A stretch of 64,000 nucleotides of DNA. Origin: Xenoacremonium recifei (lineage: Eukaryota; Ascomycota; Sordariomycetes; Hypocreales; Nectriaceae). Both the position numbers and the translations under genes were made by a program. The DNA lies in assembly GCA_012184525.1 (NCBI GenBank), contig WOFQ01000002.1, positions 620,001-684,000 of the forward strand, written 5' to 3'. Shown here piece after piece: positions 10,441 through 22,904 of the stretch. The notes below the pieces were generated by a model, which was given only the letters and a program-made list of their open reading frames with translations, made no database searches and had not been told where the DNA came from. Numbering within the stretch: position 1 is the first letter of the stretch; each line of letters opens with the position of its first letter.

Positions 10441-10945
10441 TACCCACGAAGATTCCAGACATCCCGCCCTCGTAATCCCGCATAGGCCACATGTTTAAGC
10501 TTCCGAGGAAAAAACAATATCTGATTCAGTGAATCACTGCCATGCACCTCGGGTCACTACTTGCCTGGTTACCTACATTAGGCAGCAGGGTTCGTAGTCT
10601 TGGCGGAGTCAACTCTATGCAGGTACCCATGCTTCCCTAGGTAGATATCAGATAGTCTGGTTTGGTCGCAGTCCATAACACCTGTACCTTGATCCCACAG
10701 CTTTTACACGCGTACGGGACCTAAGGACGACATTTCTTAGTTGCGATGGCCCGTACCCCACGCCAGCTATTCCATCCCTCGGGCGAGGGACATTAGTGGT
10801 CCGTGCGCCCCACTACCACCTCATCCTCGAACTCCGTTCCTCAGGCTACCTTAGCTCTGAGCTGGCCTCCTAAGCTTACCTGAAGCAACGCGATCGATTC
10901 AACCGATGCGGGAGACTTCATCCGCCTCCCTCCCCCTCCGCCGAT
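10441..10945. other. Promoter region of sec15
   Basis: Composition returns to normal and becomes pyrimidine-rich towards the sec15 start, as is common near transcription starts in filamentous fungi. Several GGTA/TACC words are present. No gene was seen. Confidence 0.45.
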
Positions 10946-13778
10946 ATGCCACGACGTCCGCCCGCTCTTGATGATTATGTGTCGGCGGTTCCTAATGTGA
11001 GGACGAGAACCTCCCACCACCATGCCTACTCGGGCCTTCTCTAACGAAGCTCACACCTAAACACAGGTCATACTCGCGTCCTCCGACGCCGACTTCCTCG
11101 ACCAACTTATTCCGGTGTTAAAAGATGCCACGACTTCTAATCGTAGTGCCGCTCTGGCACAGTGCTTCGGCCGATACTATGAAGACCGCGAAGCCGATAT
11201 CGAGCGGATTGGGCTCACCAAACACGAGGAGTTTCTCGACTCCGTGAATCGCCTTCAACAGGTCCGGGAGGGAACTGTGTCGCTGACGGCCGAGATCCTT
11301 AAACTCAACCAATCTATCCAGGCCAGTACCGAGAAACTGGCAGAGCAGAAAGGCGCGTTGGTCAACACCAAAGCCGTTCGTCAAAACATTGCCGACGCAA
11401 CTGATGCTTTGAAGGATTCTTTAAAGATCCTCCATGCAGTGAATCATGCCCATGATCTAGTGCGTCGGAAAAGATACTATTCAGCCCTCAAGAGCCTCGA
11501 GGATCTGCAAAACGAATATCTGGTTCCAATAATACAGAATCGATACGCAACGCAGCATCGACTAGCCGATGTGATACAGAAATCGATCCCCATCTCCCAA
11601 CGAGCAATATCCGAGGCCGTAATGACAGACTTAAACACCTGGCTATTCCGTATACGTGAGACGTCTCAATTCCTTGGTGAAGTTGCGTTCTATCACACCG
11701 AATTGCGACGGTCACGGCAGAGGAAGAGGGCTGAAGTGGACACCTTCCTGGGGAGCTTCAAGTTGAACTCAGCTATTGAGCTTGTCAGTGATGAGAATGA
11801 AGAGTTTGACGTCCTTGACAATGAAGAACTCCAAGTTGACTTCACCCCTCTACTTGAGGCGCTTCATATCCACGATGCTCTCGGACAGACAGATAAGTTT
11901 CGTGCAGAATACGCTGCCACCCGCAGGCAACAAAAGGACCTTCTTCTTCCAACCTCGGTCGGGCTGTTGGCCGAAGACGAATCGTCCTTGAGTAGTCTAC
12001 TCGAAGGCATAGCCGGCTTCGCAATCATCGAGAAGGCTACCATGCGACGTGTGCCCCATTTACGATCTACCGCTGATGTATGCCTTCCCTAATTTCCCCA
12101 TTTTGAAGCTTTCTGTTAATAAGTTTTCTTCTTGGATCAGGTAGAGGAGCTATGGGAGTCTATGTGCAATGCCGCTATAAACTTGACTTCGAAGGCGCTG
12201 GACGCCGTCAACAATGCCGAGGTCCTTCTCAAGATCAAGGGTTTCATTGCCCTCTTCATCCAGACTATGGAGGTAAGAAGAGAGCCCCTGTTTTTCTTGC
12301 AATGCTGAAGCAATCGTCCAGGGCTGGGGCTATCCTGTCTCCATGCTCGACAATTTCCTACTAGTACTTTTTGACAAATACGCCGAATTGCTCAAACGAC
12401 GTTTCAGCGAGGATTTTCAAGAGGTAAGTCCACAAACATCCCACCGACTGCTATCATTATCACATGCTCAGCTCATTTGCAGATCGTTTCTACGGATGAT
12501 TACATGCCCATGGCAATAAACTCGCTCGAAGAGTATGAGAAAGTTGTCAACGTCAGCTGGTTCTCGCAAGACAAACCAATCGAGGAACTATCGTACGACA
12601 ACCTTTTCTATTATCGCCATTGACTTGTGCTAATAATAACTTAGGTTCCCATGCGTATTGCCATTCTCCCAGATGTATCCGCTTTGCTGCATAGATATCA
12701 GGAATTTTCTCAACCAGTTCTACTTCTTCTCTGATGATCACTTCCAACATCCCAATGTCATTGACGAAACCTTAAAGAAGGTCGAGTATAACTGATCAGA
12801 GGAAGTGCGGGACGCGAGCTAACATGACGTGCAGTCGTTAGATGAACTCTTGACCGAGAAGGTCTGCAAATGCTTAGTTGAGCGGCTTAGCTCCCAATAC
12901 TTGGGGCAAATTGTACAAATCTTGATCAATCTTGAACACTTTGAGATTGCCTGCCAAGAGCTGGAGCAACTCTTAATCCGAGCGCGATCATCTACCTCTG
13001 CCGGGGGACCTCTGAGGCTAAAGGCGACAGACCAATTCCGGAACAACAAGAAGACTGCTGAGAAGAGAATCTTCGAGCTGGTGAACTCAAAGATCGACGA
13101 CCTTGTTGATACCGCCGAATATGACTGGTAAGCGTTTCCGATAACAAATTGCTTTGAGGTTTCCGTTGACACAATTTCAACAGGGCCGCAACGACAGTTC
13201 CCACTGAGCCAAGCAATTACATGCAAACTCTGACACGATATCTATCCAATATCATGAACTCGACGCTGCTTGGCCTTCCTCGCGAGATCAAAGAGCTGAT
13301 ATATTTCGATGCTCTCAGCCACGCAGCTAATAAGATCTTGGTATGTTTGGGAAGACGATAGGTCTCTTTGGAAGTTTCTAACGCGGACTGAAGGCGCTCC
13401 CTCTTTCACCGGACGTCAAGCACATTAACCCGAATGCTGTATCTGCACTGGCTCAAGATGTCCAGTATTTGACAGAATTCGTTGATAGCCTGGAAAACGG
13501 ACAGATGTTACGTGAAAATCTGGATGAGCTCAAGCAAACAATCAACCTCCTCCAGTCCGACAACCACGATGAATTCTTCGATATCTCTACTCGGAATAAG
13601 AAGTATGGTCGAGTGGATGCTTTGAATGGACCGATTTTATTGGAAAAGTGCTTGCTCCAATTCTTAAATTGCTGGCACTATGGCTGACCAACTCTCTAGG
13701 TTGACACCCTTATCTCAGGGTCCTGCAAGGACCGCACCGCTTGTCAATTTCTCGTCACGTTTCGGCATGATGAAATAA
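10946..13778 (+). CDS. sec15: Exocyst complex subunit Sec15, 10 exons
   Basis: My model is 774 residues from exons 10946-10996, 11067-12077, 12141-12272, 12322-12423, 12483-12592, 12645-12780, 12835-13127, 13184-13340, 13394-13647 and 13700-13778, all joining in frame. Sec15 is the exocyst subunit that binds the Rab GTPase Sec4 on secretory vesicles and tethers them at the plasma membrane, here presumably at hyphal tips. Features include the N-terminal ASSDADFLDQLIPVL, CFGRYYEDREADIERIG, a helical coiled-coil stretch (RLQQVREGTVSL to LKILHAVNHAHDLVRRKRYY), GWGYPVSMLDNFL, and the C-terminal FDISTRNKKYGRVDA ending RFGMMK. Length fits the family. The donor at 12781 is GTCGAG, a weak GT site, and the last exon has only 25 codons. 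Confidence 0.92.
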
Positions 13779-14050
13779 GGAGGGCATCGTTTTTACACCT
13801 CTGAGTAGGAAGTCAAGTCATTTTCCAAGAGCACAAGACATTCAGTAAAATTCGTCAATGCTAAACTGGACTACTACAGCAAGATGATCTTGGAGAAACA
13901 TGTCCATCGCGCCAAGTCATGAGTGGTAGTGGTCCTGTATCAAATACACAGGCAAAGAAATCGTCACATCGTCCCCCTCCCCAAAGAACTAATAGTTTAT
14001 GGCCCAGCATTCCACATTCTCTACTCAAATTCTTCCGAGTTCATCGGAGC

Positions 14051-15107
14051 CTAGCGCATCGTCAATATTGGCACGGTAACTGGATTGGCACGGGGGATGG
14101 GGCGAACCTGCTGCGGTTGCATAGCAGAGTAGGGATACATGCCCTCCATCTCACCATACATTGGTGGGGGGGCTTGAGTTTGCCCATAAGGAGCTGAGGC
14201 GCCTGCAGGCACTTGACCTGGGTACATGTTGGGATTTTGCCGATAGTCTTGGTCAGGGGGTAGAGTGTGCCCACTCATGTAATCAGTAGGACCCATGGGA
14301 TGAGAGGAGGAGTGTCCCGGTGGCTGAGGCATGTTGCTATGCTGATTGGGAATCTGGGCTTGACCAGGAGCAGCAGGAACTGTCTGCCCTGTTGCGGAGG
14401 GCTGGGCGGTGGTCCTTTTTGCGTGGGAAGCAGCCTCTTCCCGTGGAACGATGTCGATAAGGAAGTCAAACATGTCCGACTTGGCCAAGGCGGACGCAAT
14501 ATCAGAACGCTGCAACGTGCGTCGCTTGTTCTCTTCGGCGTGGATCCAAGCCCGCATAGTCAACTCAGTGATGAAGATGTCGCAGCCTTTGGCAAACAAG
14601 ATGGGGGCCTCGGCAGAGATCATCTTGACTTCTGGGTCGGCTTTCATCACCTTCTTAATACGAGCGAGAGGCAGCTGGTGGATTTTGTAGTCGTGAGTAT
14701 CGCTTTCGAGATGGCTAATAGTTTGCTGCCAGTAGGTAGTCAGAATGTCTTTGTATTGGCCTGTGAGGCCTTGGTGCACCTATATGACACAATTAGGTTC
14801 GATCGCGAGCTCGAGACGAGACGATGGCAAGGACGCACATTAGCCCACGGACCAGTGTAGAGCTCGGCCGGGGCGAAGCCTTGGGATGCCAACTAGGAGG
14901 GGTATCAGCAAGAGTCGTCGTATGCGTGATTGGAGTATGAACCTACGGAGGCACATGCGCCTGCGATACCGTTTGGCGTCAGCGTCGGGTGTTCGGGCGG
15001 GGTGAATGGCAAAACAAACCATAATGGCCTCCCTGGCTGGGATCGTAGACTGGCATGGGCCGGTTCTGCTGCGGGTGCGCAGTTGTGGAAGGGTTCTGCG
15101 GATCCAT
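14051..15107 (-). CDS. hapE: HapE, NF-YC subunit of the CCAAT-binding complex
   Basis: HapE pairs with HapC (NF-YB) through histone folds, and the dimer with HapB binds CCAAT boxes; in aspergilli HapX joins it to control iron and redox genes. The last exon (14779-14051) holds the NF-YC histone fold: HQLPLARIKKVMKADPEVK, MISAEAPILFAKGCDIFI, NKRRTLQRSDIASAL and DMFDFLIDIVPREE. A Pro/Gln/Tyr-rich tail follows. The N-terminal coding sequence is split: exon 15107-15020 (MDPQNPSTTAHPQQ), a probable 14-nt micro-exon 14960-14947, and 14892-14839 (LASQGFAPAELYTGPWAN). This gives 294 residues in frame. The micro-exon is my weakest step. A convergent 272-bp gap separates it from sec15. Confidence 0.9.
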
Positions 15108-15438
15108 GGTGATGGTGATGATATGGAAGCAATCAACAATGATGGAGGTTGGCTGAATGCGACGATTGGGCATCCATGACCGTGACTTCACCATAAACTT
15201 AAACGACGTGTTGCGGCTGGAAGGCCAGCGAGCCTTACCGGATACGGTAGCGCGTCGCGAAAAGCAAGCGGCTGGTGGTGGCTGCAGTGGCTGTGCCCGC
15301 CGCACCTGGGCAGGACTGACGTGGGACCAGGTTTTATCTTATCGATAGAGTGTGCCCACCCAAGAAATTTTGCGCCTACATAAATCTTCGTCCCCATCTC
15401 TGCATCTTCTTTCTTCCTCGTCCTTCCGATGGTTGATC
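15108..15438. promoter_or_regulatory. Divergent promoter between hapE and fcf2
   Basis: Only 331 bp separate the two start codons, so both genes must share this region. Reading on the hapE strand, a CCAAT pentamer lies at 15168-15164, about 57 bp before the hapE ATG and therefore perhaps inside its leader. Whether the complex binds there is not shown by the sequence. Confidence 0.55.
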
Positions 15439-16253
15439 ATGGTAGACGTCTCCGATGATCAGCTTGATGAGCTGCTGCGCGGGGCCGAGCAGCGTCTAGA
15501 AAATAATGTGAGGTCTGCAATCATTGCGGCTCCAGACACTCCCTCGGCCACCGAGGTCGAGCTGTCTGCGTTGCCGTCTGGCAAATCCCCAAACGCTTCC
15601 CGCAGCGCCGACCTTGTCGTTCGACAAGTATCCAAGGGCGAGGCAAAGTCCAACCCCCAATCCAAGGTTAGTCAAACTTGGCATATGGCTACGTGCCTTC
15701 ACTACCCGTCTCTTTTCCAATGATGAAGGCGAGCCGCTCGCGGCATTGTGATATGGGACGAGCATCCGTTTTGGATCATAGTCCCATGCCTCCATGATTT
15801 TCACTTATATCATAGTTACTCTGACTTACACTCCTCTCTCTACGACATTTGGTTTGATCCTCAGACAGAAACAGCCACTGACATGGATCTCATCTACAGG
15901 ACACCGCTGGCCCCGAGTGGTTCAATCTTCCGAAGACAGTTATGACCCCAGATTTCAAGCGTGACTGGCAGGTTCTTCGCATGCGAAATATATTAGACCC
16001 CAAACATCAAAAGAAGGCACTTCGAGCGACCGCCCCTGAATACTCCCAGGTTGGCGAAATTATCGCCGGCCCGACCGAATTTTATAGTGCAAGGCTCTCT
16101 CGGAAAGAGAAGAAACGGACGGTGCTGGAGGAAGTAATGAGTTCACATGACAGCAGCAAATTTACGTCCAAATATGCTGGTATTCAGAAACAAAAAACGA
16201 GCGGCAAACGCGGCTTCTACAAAAAGCTTCAATCACAGCGCCGGAGAAACTAA
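15439..16253 (+). CDS. fcf2: Fcf2-type pre-rRNA processing factor
   Basis: There are two exons, 15439-15666 and 15900-16253, joined in phase 0, encoding 193 residues. Fcf2 is a nucleolar protein needed for early pre-rRNA cleavages on the way to the 40S subunit. The Fcf2 domain is unmistakable: GPEWFNLPKTVMTPDFKRDW, ILDPKHQKKAL, GEIIAGPTEFYSARLSRKE, RTVLEEVMS, and the basic end RGFYKKLQSQRRRN. The N-terminal exon is acidic and low-complexity, with a short helix (DDQLDELLRGAEQRLEN). The 233-bp intron is long for this window. An ATG at 15429 reads out of frame. Confidence 0.93.
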
Positions 16254-16651
16254 ACATGTTCGCTCGACCTGTCCTGGCCAAGGGAACACAGACAGTAACT
16301 CTTAGCTGCCCTGCAAAGACCACATAACACAACACCAGATTTCCACCGAGTATATCTGATGACCTGCGCCACCTCTCCTTTGGGAAGGCAATACGAATAA
16401 ATGTAGAGTAATTACTAGGGAGCTGGCTCCCGGTTTAAAATAAACTTGATGCCTCGCAATGAAAAGCATTCTACCTATTTAATTGTTTTCTTTAAGCCAA
16501 CACCTCCTAATACCCCAGCAGTCGCGTGAAATACGTCGGGGTTATGCAATAAACGAACAACAACCCTTTGGGGTCCGTGCACGGGGCATTTTCTACTAGC
16601 AGAGGCATGGGCATTTTCACCTCAGCATCGTCAAGCATCTCGAGAGGCAAG
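16254..16651. other. Intergenic region between fcf2 and rsm10
   Basis: This holds the fcf2 3' UTR and the rsm10 promoter in about 400 bp. No gene was seen. Confidence 0.45.
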
Positions 16652-17494
16652 ATGATGCGCTCAGCTTTTCGGTCGCCTGTGCGCAGGGCATTGTTTTCAG
16701 AAAACCATTCTTCAATCTCCAAGGCGCTTCCATTCTCAGGGAAAGCTACCCTGCCGTGCCCTTGGCGACGAGCGCAAAGCACCGTGTATGTACCCGCCTA
16801 CGTCGACTGGGCTTCATAAGGTTACCAATTGTACTAATCGCTTTTTTGCAGGACGTCACAAGCCGAGCCTATCCCTAAAGCCCTCACCTCCGAAGAACAG
16901 AAATCCAATGGCAAGCCAGCACTACGATACCCTCGGTCGATACAGGCGCTGCATCTGAAGCCCTTGAAACGCGAGGCTGAGTTTGGGATACCGTCGTGCG
17001 ATCTCCAGCTCCGTTCCTATAGCGTTCAACCTCTCGAATTCTTTGCCGACTTCGCTCTGCGGGCAGCTTACTACCTCGGCCTCCCGGCATACGGCCCTAT
17101 TCCTCTTCCCCGAATCACCGAGCGATGGACTGTTCCCAAGAGTCATTTCATCTTCAAGAAAGTCCAGGAAAATTTTGAGCGAAGGACGCTCAGGCGATTG
17201 ATCCAGATAAAGGATGGAGACCCCGAGACAGTGCAACTATGGCTGGCATATCTTCGAAAGCACCAGTATTATGGTGTGGGTATGAAGGCGAATGTGTGGG
17301 AGTTTAGCAAGCTTGGTGTTGGCAAGTCAATGGACACACTCCCGCAAGAGCAGCTCGAGCAACTCGAGTCCAAGTGGGCGCATCTAGGCCAGACGAAGAC
17401 AATCGGCACCGTCGAGAAGGTCGAGGAACTCCTCAGCCGTCGGCGGTTCCAGGAGGCAGCTGGTCTTCGAGAGACACCTACAATTGGAGCGTAG
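16652..17494 (+). CDS. rsm10: Mitochondrial small ribosomal subunit protein uS10m (Rsm10)
   Basis: There are two exons, 16652-16785 and 16852-17494, with 258 residues. This is the mitochondrial uS10 protein of the small ribosomal subunit head. The core is recognisable in LQLRSYSVQPLEFFADFALR, LPAYGPIPLPRITERWTVP, HFIFKKVQENFERRTLRRL and LQL-type strand sequence VQLWLAYLRKHQYYGVGMKA. The N-terminus MMRSAFRSPVRRALFS is basic, hydroxylated and free of acids, as expected of a matrix-targeting presequence, which is why I chose this start. An in-frame ATG at 16607 would add 15 residues. The donor at 16786 is a good GTATGT. The C-terminus (about 60 residues) extends beyond the bacterial domain, as in other fungal homologues. 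Confidence 0.88.
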
Positions 17495-17926
17495 ACCATA
17501 AAAGGAGTCATGTTGGGTTCGGGGCTCAAAGGGCACACTTCCCGAGGCCATGTATACTTATGTATCTTGTAACACTATTTCTCGCCATAATTAGGACTAT
17601 GGCCTGGCCAGGGGAAAAGACCTATGGGACAGAATTGATTCTATGATGTTGACCTTCCACGTCCTTTAGCCCAAACTCCTCCAGCGTGAAGCCCGAACAG
17701 CAGGCTCTCGCCCAGAATTCAGGCCTAAATTCTCTAAATGCTATTTCAAATAGCATATATTTCGCTCCGTTCTTGACAAAGACGGAGGTAGAAAGGTAAG
17801 AGGCAGGGTTACGGGACCGCAGCCGGTAATAGCAAACCCCCGATAGAGGCATCAAAACTCACGCAACTTCCCTGTGCCAGACTTCAGACTCCCGAAGACC
17901 ACTGTTGATGTATTGACGTCTATACA
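17495..17926. other. Intergenic region upstream of the TrpRS gene
   Basis: This is rsm10 3' UTR followed by the TrpRS promoter. A small palindromic AGCTATTTCAAATAGC-like segment lies near 17739-17756. No gene was seen. Confidence 0.4.
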
Positions 17927-19235
17927 ATGCCTCGATTCGCGACAGGTCAAGCTCTGCGGCCTCGAGTCGTATTTTCCGGCATTCAACCCACGGGAGTACC
18001 GCACTTGGGGAATTATGCTGGTGCGCTGAGGCAATGGGTGCAGCTACAGCATCAGGAGCCTGCTGACACCAGGCTCATCTACTCTATCGTCGACCTCCAT
18101 GCCATCACCACACCACAACCTCCAGACCAGCTCAGGAAGTGGAAACGCGAGGCATTGGCTGCCCTACTTGCAATCGGTATCAATCCCGATCGATCGACCA
18201 TCTTCTTCCAATCCTCAGTACGTCGCACTTCCTAATGTACCCTTACGCCTTGCTCAAGCTCAATCGTTCTAGGTCCCCGCCCACGCAGAGCTCATGTGGA
18301 TTCTCAGCTGTACAGCATCTGTCGGATACCTGTCTCGGATGACACAATGGAAGGTTTGAGTTGCTCTGCCTCTCCTTAGTAGCCAAAGCGAGCTAGGTAG
18401 CTGACGTCTCATCCAGCAAAAGTTGAATCTGTCTCCAGAGTCTTCCCTAATAGATAAAGGGGTCGGGGCAAATCTCAAGCTTGGGCTTTTCTCATACCCG
18501 GTCCTTCAGGCCGCCGATATCCTCGTGCATAGGTACGTCTAGTCTTCCATCTTCCTGAGGCTCGGTAGGGGTTGTGTGCATTGTGGCTGAAGACTTCCAG
18601 GGCAACTCATGTACCAGTAGGCCATGATCAACGACAGCATCTTGAGTTTGCACGTGAATGTGTGACCAACTTCAATCATGCTTACGGACCACATCTGGTA
18701 GCTCCAGAGACCATAATACGTGAGCCTTGCCCAATTGCATCATCTGGGTGTACTTCTTGTGCATTAACTAAATTGACAAGCCCCTATTCATCGGATCATG
18801 TCTCTGACTGAGCCCACCTCTAAAATGTCGAAGTCACACAAGTCAGAGCGATCGCGAATCTTAATCACAGACTCGGCGGAGGATATTAAAACCAAGATAT
18901 CGTCTGCACGGACTGATTCGATCCCCGGCATCTCTTATGACACGGCCAACCGTCCTGGAATTTCCAACCTAATTGACATCCTCTGCATATTTGACGGTCA
19001 GGGCCGCAGTCCTGAACAATTGGCTGAAGCTTACAAAGACCTTGGACCGAGACAGCTCAAAGATCTTGTCATAGACGCGGTTGTTGCTGGGCTAGACGGC
19101 GTTCGAGATCGATACTTGAGCCTAGTTACTTCTGCGGATGCGGAACTGGACAAGATTGAGGCCGAGGGAGCTCGTAAAGCTCAGCAAAGTGCAGATGAGA
19201 CAATGCGAATTGTCAAGACTGCTATGGGGCTATGA
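17927..19235 (+). CDS. msw1: Tryptophanyl-tRNA synthetase, mitochondrial (bacterial type)
   Basis: There are five exons, 17927-18217, 18273-18353, 18417-18532, 18601-18719 and 18781-19235, encoding 353 residues. The enzyme charges tRNA-Trp. The sequence is the bacterial/mitochondrial class I form, about 330-350 residues, not the longer cytosolic eukaryotic form. The HIGH-equivalent is PHLGN at residues 25-29 within FSGIQPTGVPHLGNY. The KMSKS loop is at 217-221 in EPTSKMSKS. VPVGHDQRQHLEFAR is the tryptophan/adenylate pocket segment. The C-terminal helical anticodon-binding part ends MRIVKTAMGL. The N-terminus is short and only mildly basic, so a further upstream leader exon is possible. Confidence 0.92.
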
Positions 19236-19483
19236 ATACTGCGTCAAACCTTGGCGCCCTCCCACAAGTCATCGCGAGCCTTCCGGGTCTCGTTCTCTTA
19301 GAAGCCTCAGAGCCCATTCAACCATCAAAACTGTATGCTATATCGCCACAATGTACTATATCCACGTCTCCAACAGACGATGTATAACAACTCCAATTTC
19401 TCGAGCTCCTTAGAAGGAATATATTCTGAAAATGTGTTCCTTCACCACAAGTATCCGAGGCATGTCTTGGTTGACCTACGTAT

Positions 19484-22400
19484 TCAAGACGCGTATGCGA
19501 AATTCGATCCCCTGGCTGACAGCCAAAACTCTCGAACCATCTGGTTTGTAGCCCGTGCTCCGCGAAGACTTTTGACCTTGTTAGCCTCGAGTTCATATTC
19601 CAAATCTCCATAATATTGCGGATGCTCTTTCGGTTGGTAGTCTTACCTTACGATCTTGCGGACAAACATGGACTTCTCCTCGGACGTGACCTTGGGGCTA
19701 GGGAACGAAGAGTCTGCCAAAGCTGCTTCTAACCAATGCTTGGCCATGGGGTACCTAGTGACAAGTTTCTTCAGCGGTTCGCTAAGCTTGTCAAGCTCAC
19801 TCCGTGATGCACTGCCGCCTATATTTCGCATCAGGCTATGTGATAACAACGGCCCTAGTGTGGCCATAGCTTGTGTAATAGCAGTTTCTGTTCCCTCTGG
19901 GCCGTTTCGGAGGCTGATGAATATGGCCTATCGCTTATTAGGACGACCCGTTGTTGAATAAATCACGGAGCTTACCCAAAACTCGGCAGAACTAGCTTTT
20001 GGTAACGGTTCTTTGCCGTCAAGCACGCGAAGGGTGAAGAGAAAGAAGAATTCGGCTGCGCTGTTGGGTTCTACCCGAAGCAGAATCTCTGGCCGTTTGG
20101 ATATTAGACGACTGACGAATTCAATGCCGGTTTGGGAGAGCTCTGGATCGTTTTCGGCGTCTATCTCATCTGTTAGCCTATCATTTGAACATCGAATGCA
20201 TACTAGCCTACCTTGCAGTTGTTGCAGAAGTCGCACGACCCAGAGCAGGAGAGTCGTCAGTATTTCCTCATGGTTTGAAACAGTGTTATGTTCCAGGGAG
20301 CTGACAAATGAACATGCTAGGCTGACCAACAGACCAATCCGCGGAGTTCCTACGCCATGCCTCATCATGAACTGGCCAACCTCCAAAGGAGGCAGCACGA
20401 ATGGCCCTGGTTCGACTTCGGAGAACCCGCTGCGCAATACGGCACAGATCAGTTCAATTACCTCCCCGCTAGTGTTGAACTTTTCCTCAGCCTGTATCAG
20501 CAGGGCAATTATTTGATGCTGAAGCTGGGAAAGTTGCGCTGCGGATGCATCGTCCAAGGATTCGGGTAGAGCATCTAGATTCAGGGGAGAATCATCCATT
20601 GCTTGAAGTCCCCTGCCCATGCTTGCAAGACACCTCAGAGCTTTCAATACAGTGTGCAAGGCAGGGCTTTCATCAGGGGAAGCATAGGAACAGCACGGCT
20701 CCACGAGACAAGCTACGGTGCCAGAGCTTGAGGAATGGCTTAGATCAATCGCTCGCCGCACGTCTCCTTCAATAAAGCTCAATAATTTGGCACAAGCAGC
20801 ATGCCTATGTGGAGAGTCTGGAATTGCCTGGATGACAGATGCAATGCCACCAACTATCTTCTCGCTCCCAACGCAGTCGAGTTTGTCCCTGGCTACAAGC
20901 ATCTCAAACTGGCTCAGGAAGGCCCCTACTTCCGGGTGTAAGTGGCCGCGGCAAGAAGAACATAGGCGGAAGATCGACTTAGCCGCCGCCGTAGCCATGG
21001 GCTGGTCTCCGACAACAGCAAACAGGAGGTTCAGGGCATCGGGAAGAAAGGTAAGGTTTCGCTCGAAGTACTCTGTGTAGTGCTCAATGAGAGACACGCA
21101 TGTTTGTCGCACTCGCGAAGGCATGTCTGTGGCTCCAGGATGAAGGGTCGAGAACAAGGATGAAGTAAAAATCGTTCGCAAGGCACCGTCGCAACGGCTG
21201 TCTTCCGCGATGCAGTCTGCGAGCCCACCGAGACAGTATGCTGCTGCTTCAAGCTGCGACCAGGAGGAGGTGGACAGCGCCTGAAGCATCAAATCTGTGA
21301 AGGTCGGGACCAGTTGCGGACCAGCAAGGGGGTACACAGACTGGAGAAAGTCAATGACATCCTTCCTAGCATCGTGAAAGCCGACCCTCTCACTCGAGTC
21401 CCAAGAGGCGAACTCATCAGGTGGCGGATAGGCAACTCTCTGCCATACATGCGATACCGCTTGCAGAACAAGTGAAAGTCCCGGGGCGACCCAGGAGCCC
21501 GTGCTGGTATCGCCAGAGTACATGCAATCGGTCATAGTCTCAGCGAAAGTCGACCAGAACTCCAGAGCAGGCACGAAAATCTTGTCCTCGGCAACTGGAT
21601 ATCCTTGGGCGGCCAGGAGACCACAAAGCTTGAGCAGAAGGTGGCGGCTCTGTTCGTCATCAGCCTGCATCAATTTCTCGACCCTAGCGTCTCCGAAAGC
21701 AAGTAGAAGCTGACCGAAGCGGACAGAGTCAAAGTCGAAGTCCCCTTGAATGAGTGCTTCGTATCTCTTCTGCGACCATGGGCTGTCGAAGAGGCCAGAC
21801 AAAGCCTGGTAATGTATATCGCCAAGCATGGTGGAACAATTCGATAGCAAATCTATCACAAGCTCAACGGCTGCATCATAAAGCTCGTCATCGAGCAAAG
21901 TGATGATGGTGAGAGAAATCAATCCCCCTAAAGACCGGGCGAGGCCAACATCGCGGGATGAGTTGCGTTGGGCGAAGGATGCCCAGGCCTGTAAAAAACC
22001 AGTTAGCCTATCCTTCAGTCTCCCATTGCACACGGATATGATACCTGAAGGCACTTTATGGAATCTTCGTGAGCTTGATGAAAGTTAATCCCAGGTGACA
22101 ACCCCCGAGTCATCAGGGTGACAGCCGGGGACACATTCTCCAAGATGGCATCGTAGAGGCCCATGCTAAGCATTCATTAGCTCAAGGCGCCCAGTGGGAC
22201 TGGAAAGATACGAACTTGCTTGCAGAGTTCAAATCGAACTTGTTAACATCCTCTAGTATATTCGTCACAACCCAGCAAGTGGCTTGAAGTTGAATCGGGC
22301 TCGCGCCTTCGAACAGTGAGTCTATGTCACAAGATGCATCAAGCGCTTCAGGATGACAAGGTTGCCCAGTTGCGAAACAGTAGGCAAGGTGTGGCACAAA

Positions 22401-22904
22401 ACGGCGCCAAAGACGATGAAAGTGTAGGAAGAAGGTCGCCAGCGCAGATGATAGTTTCCTCACGACAATCGGACCATTTCCAAGCCTGATAGAGTCGAGA
22501 TACCATCCGATCAAGTTGACGAGAAGCTCATTCGCATCATGGTCAGAAAGTGACAGGCTATATTGCAATTAGAGTCAGGGCCAACCAGTCCATGACGACG
22601 CCCTGCGTGCGAGCAAGAACATACCTCTCTGTATTTAACTTGATGATGATGGTAAGTGCACCGAAAAATTTGACCTTATCGTCTGGCCTAGAGAGCAGGT
22701 CAAAGGCCATGATCCAGGCATGTGGCGACGCCTGGAGTCTGGAAAGCAGAGACTGGGTGCGTGATATGACATCTGGAGGGTTTGGTTGGTAAAGCGAAAG
22801 TATCAACTGTGCGCAAAGTCAGTGTTGTTTTTCGTACATTTGGGCCCAGATTCACTGACTGCTTCAACCTCGGGGGTGGTCGAGGGGATCGGCGGCTCTG
22901 CCAT
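19484..22904 (-). CDS. Importin-beta family karyopherin, importin-13/Kap122 type
   Basis: My model is 1,008 residues in exons 22904-22860, 22806-22625, 22557-22216, 22165-22045, 21988-20212, 20169-19976, 19927-19647 and 19568-19484, all in frame. Karyopherins carry cargo through nuclear pores under Ran control. The N-terminus fits the importin-13/Kap122 (Pdr6) group: LILSLYQPNPPDVISRTQSL, SPHAWIMAFDLLSR and KFFGALTIIIKLN, the last being the Ran-binding region. Helical HEAT repeats fill the rest (for example SSWSQLEAAAYCLGGLAD and FERNLTFLPDALNLLF). The C-terminus SLRGARATNQMVREFWL is characteristic of the fungal proteins. Transportin-3/Mtr10 is the main alternative. Cargo cannot be read from the sequence. 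It converges on the TrpRS gene (248 bp apart). Confidence 0.85.

Noticed and set aside
14771..14850. GGTTCGATCG as a possible tRNA B box
   Set aside because: It lies inside a hapE intron with no matching A box, acceptor stem or cloverleaf around it.
16607..16651. Upstream ATG as the rsm10 start
   Set aside because: In frame, but Met at 16652 begins a cleaner matrix presequence; kept as an alternative in the feature note.
20013..20516. 167-codon plus-strand ORF
   Set aside because: Antisense to the large exon of the karyopherin gene, with no recognisable domain.
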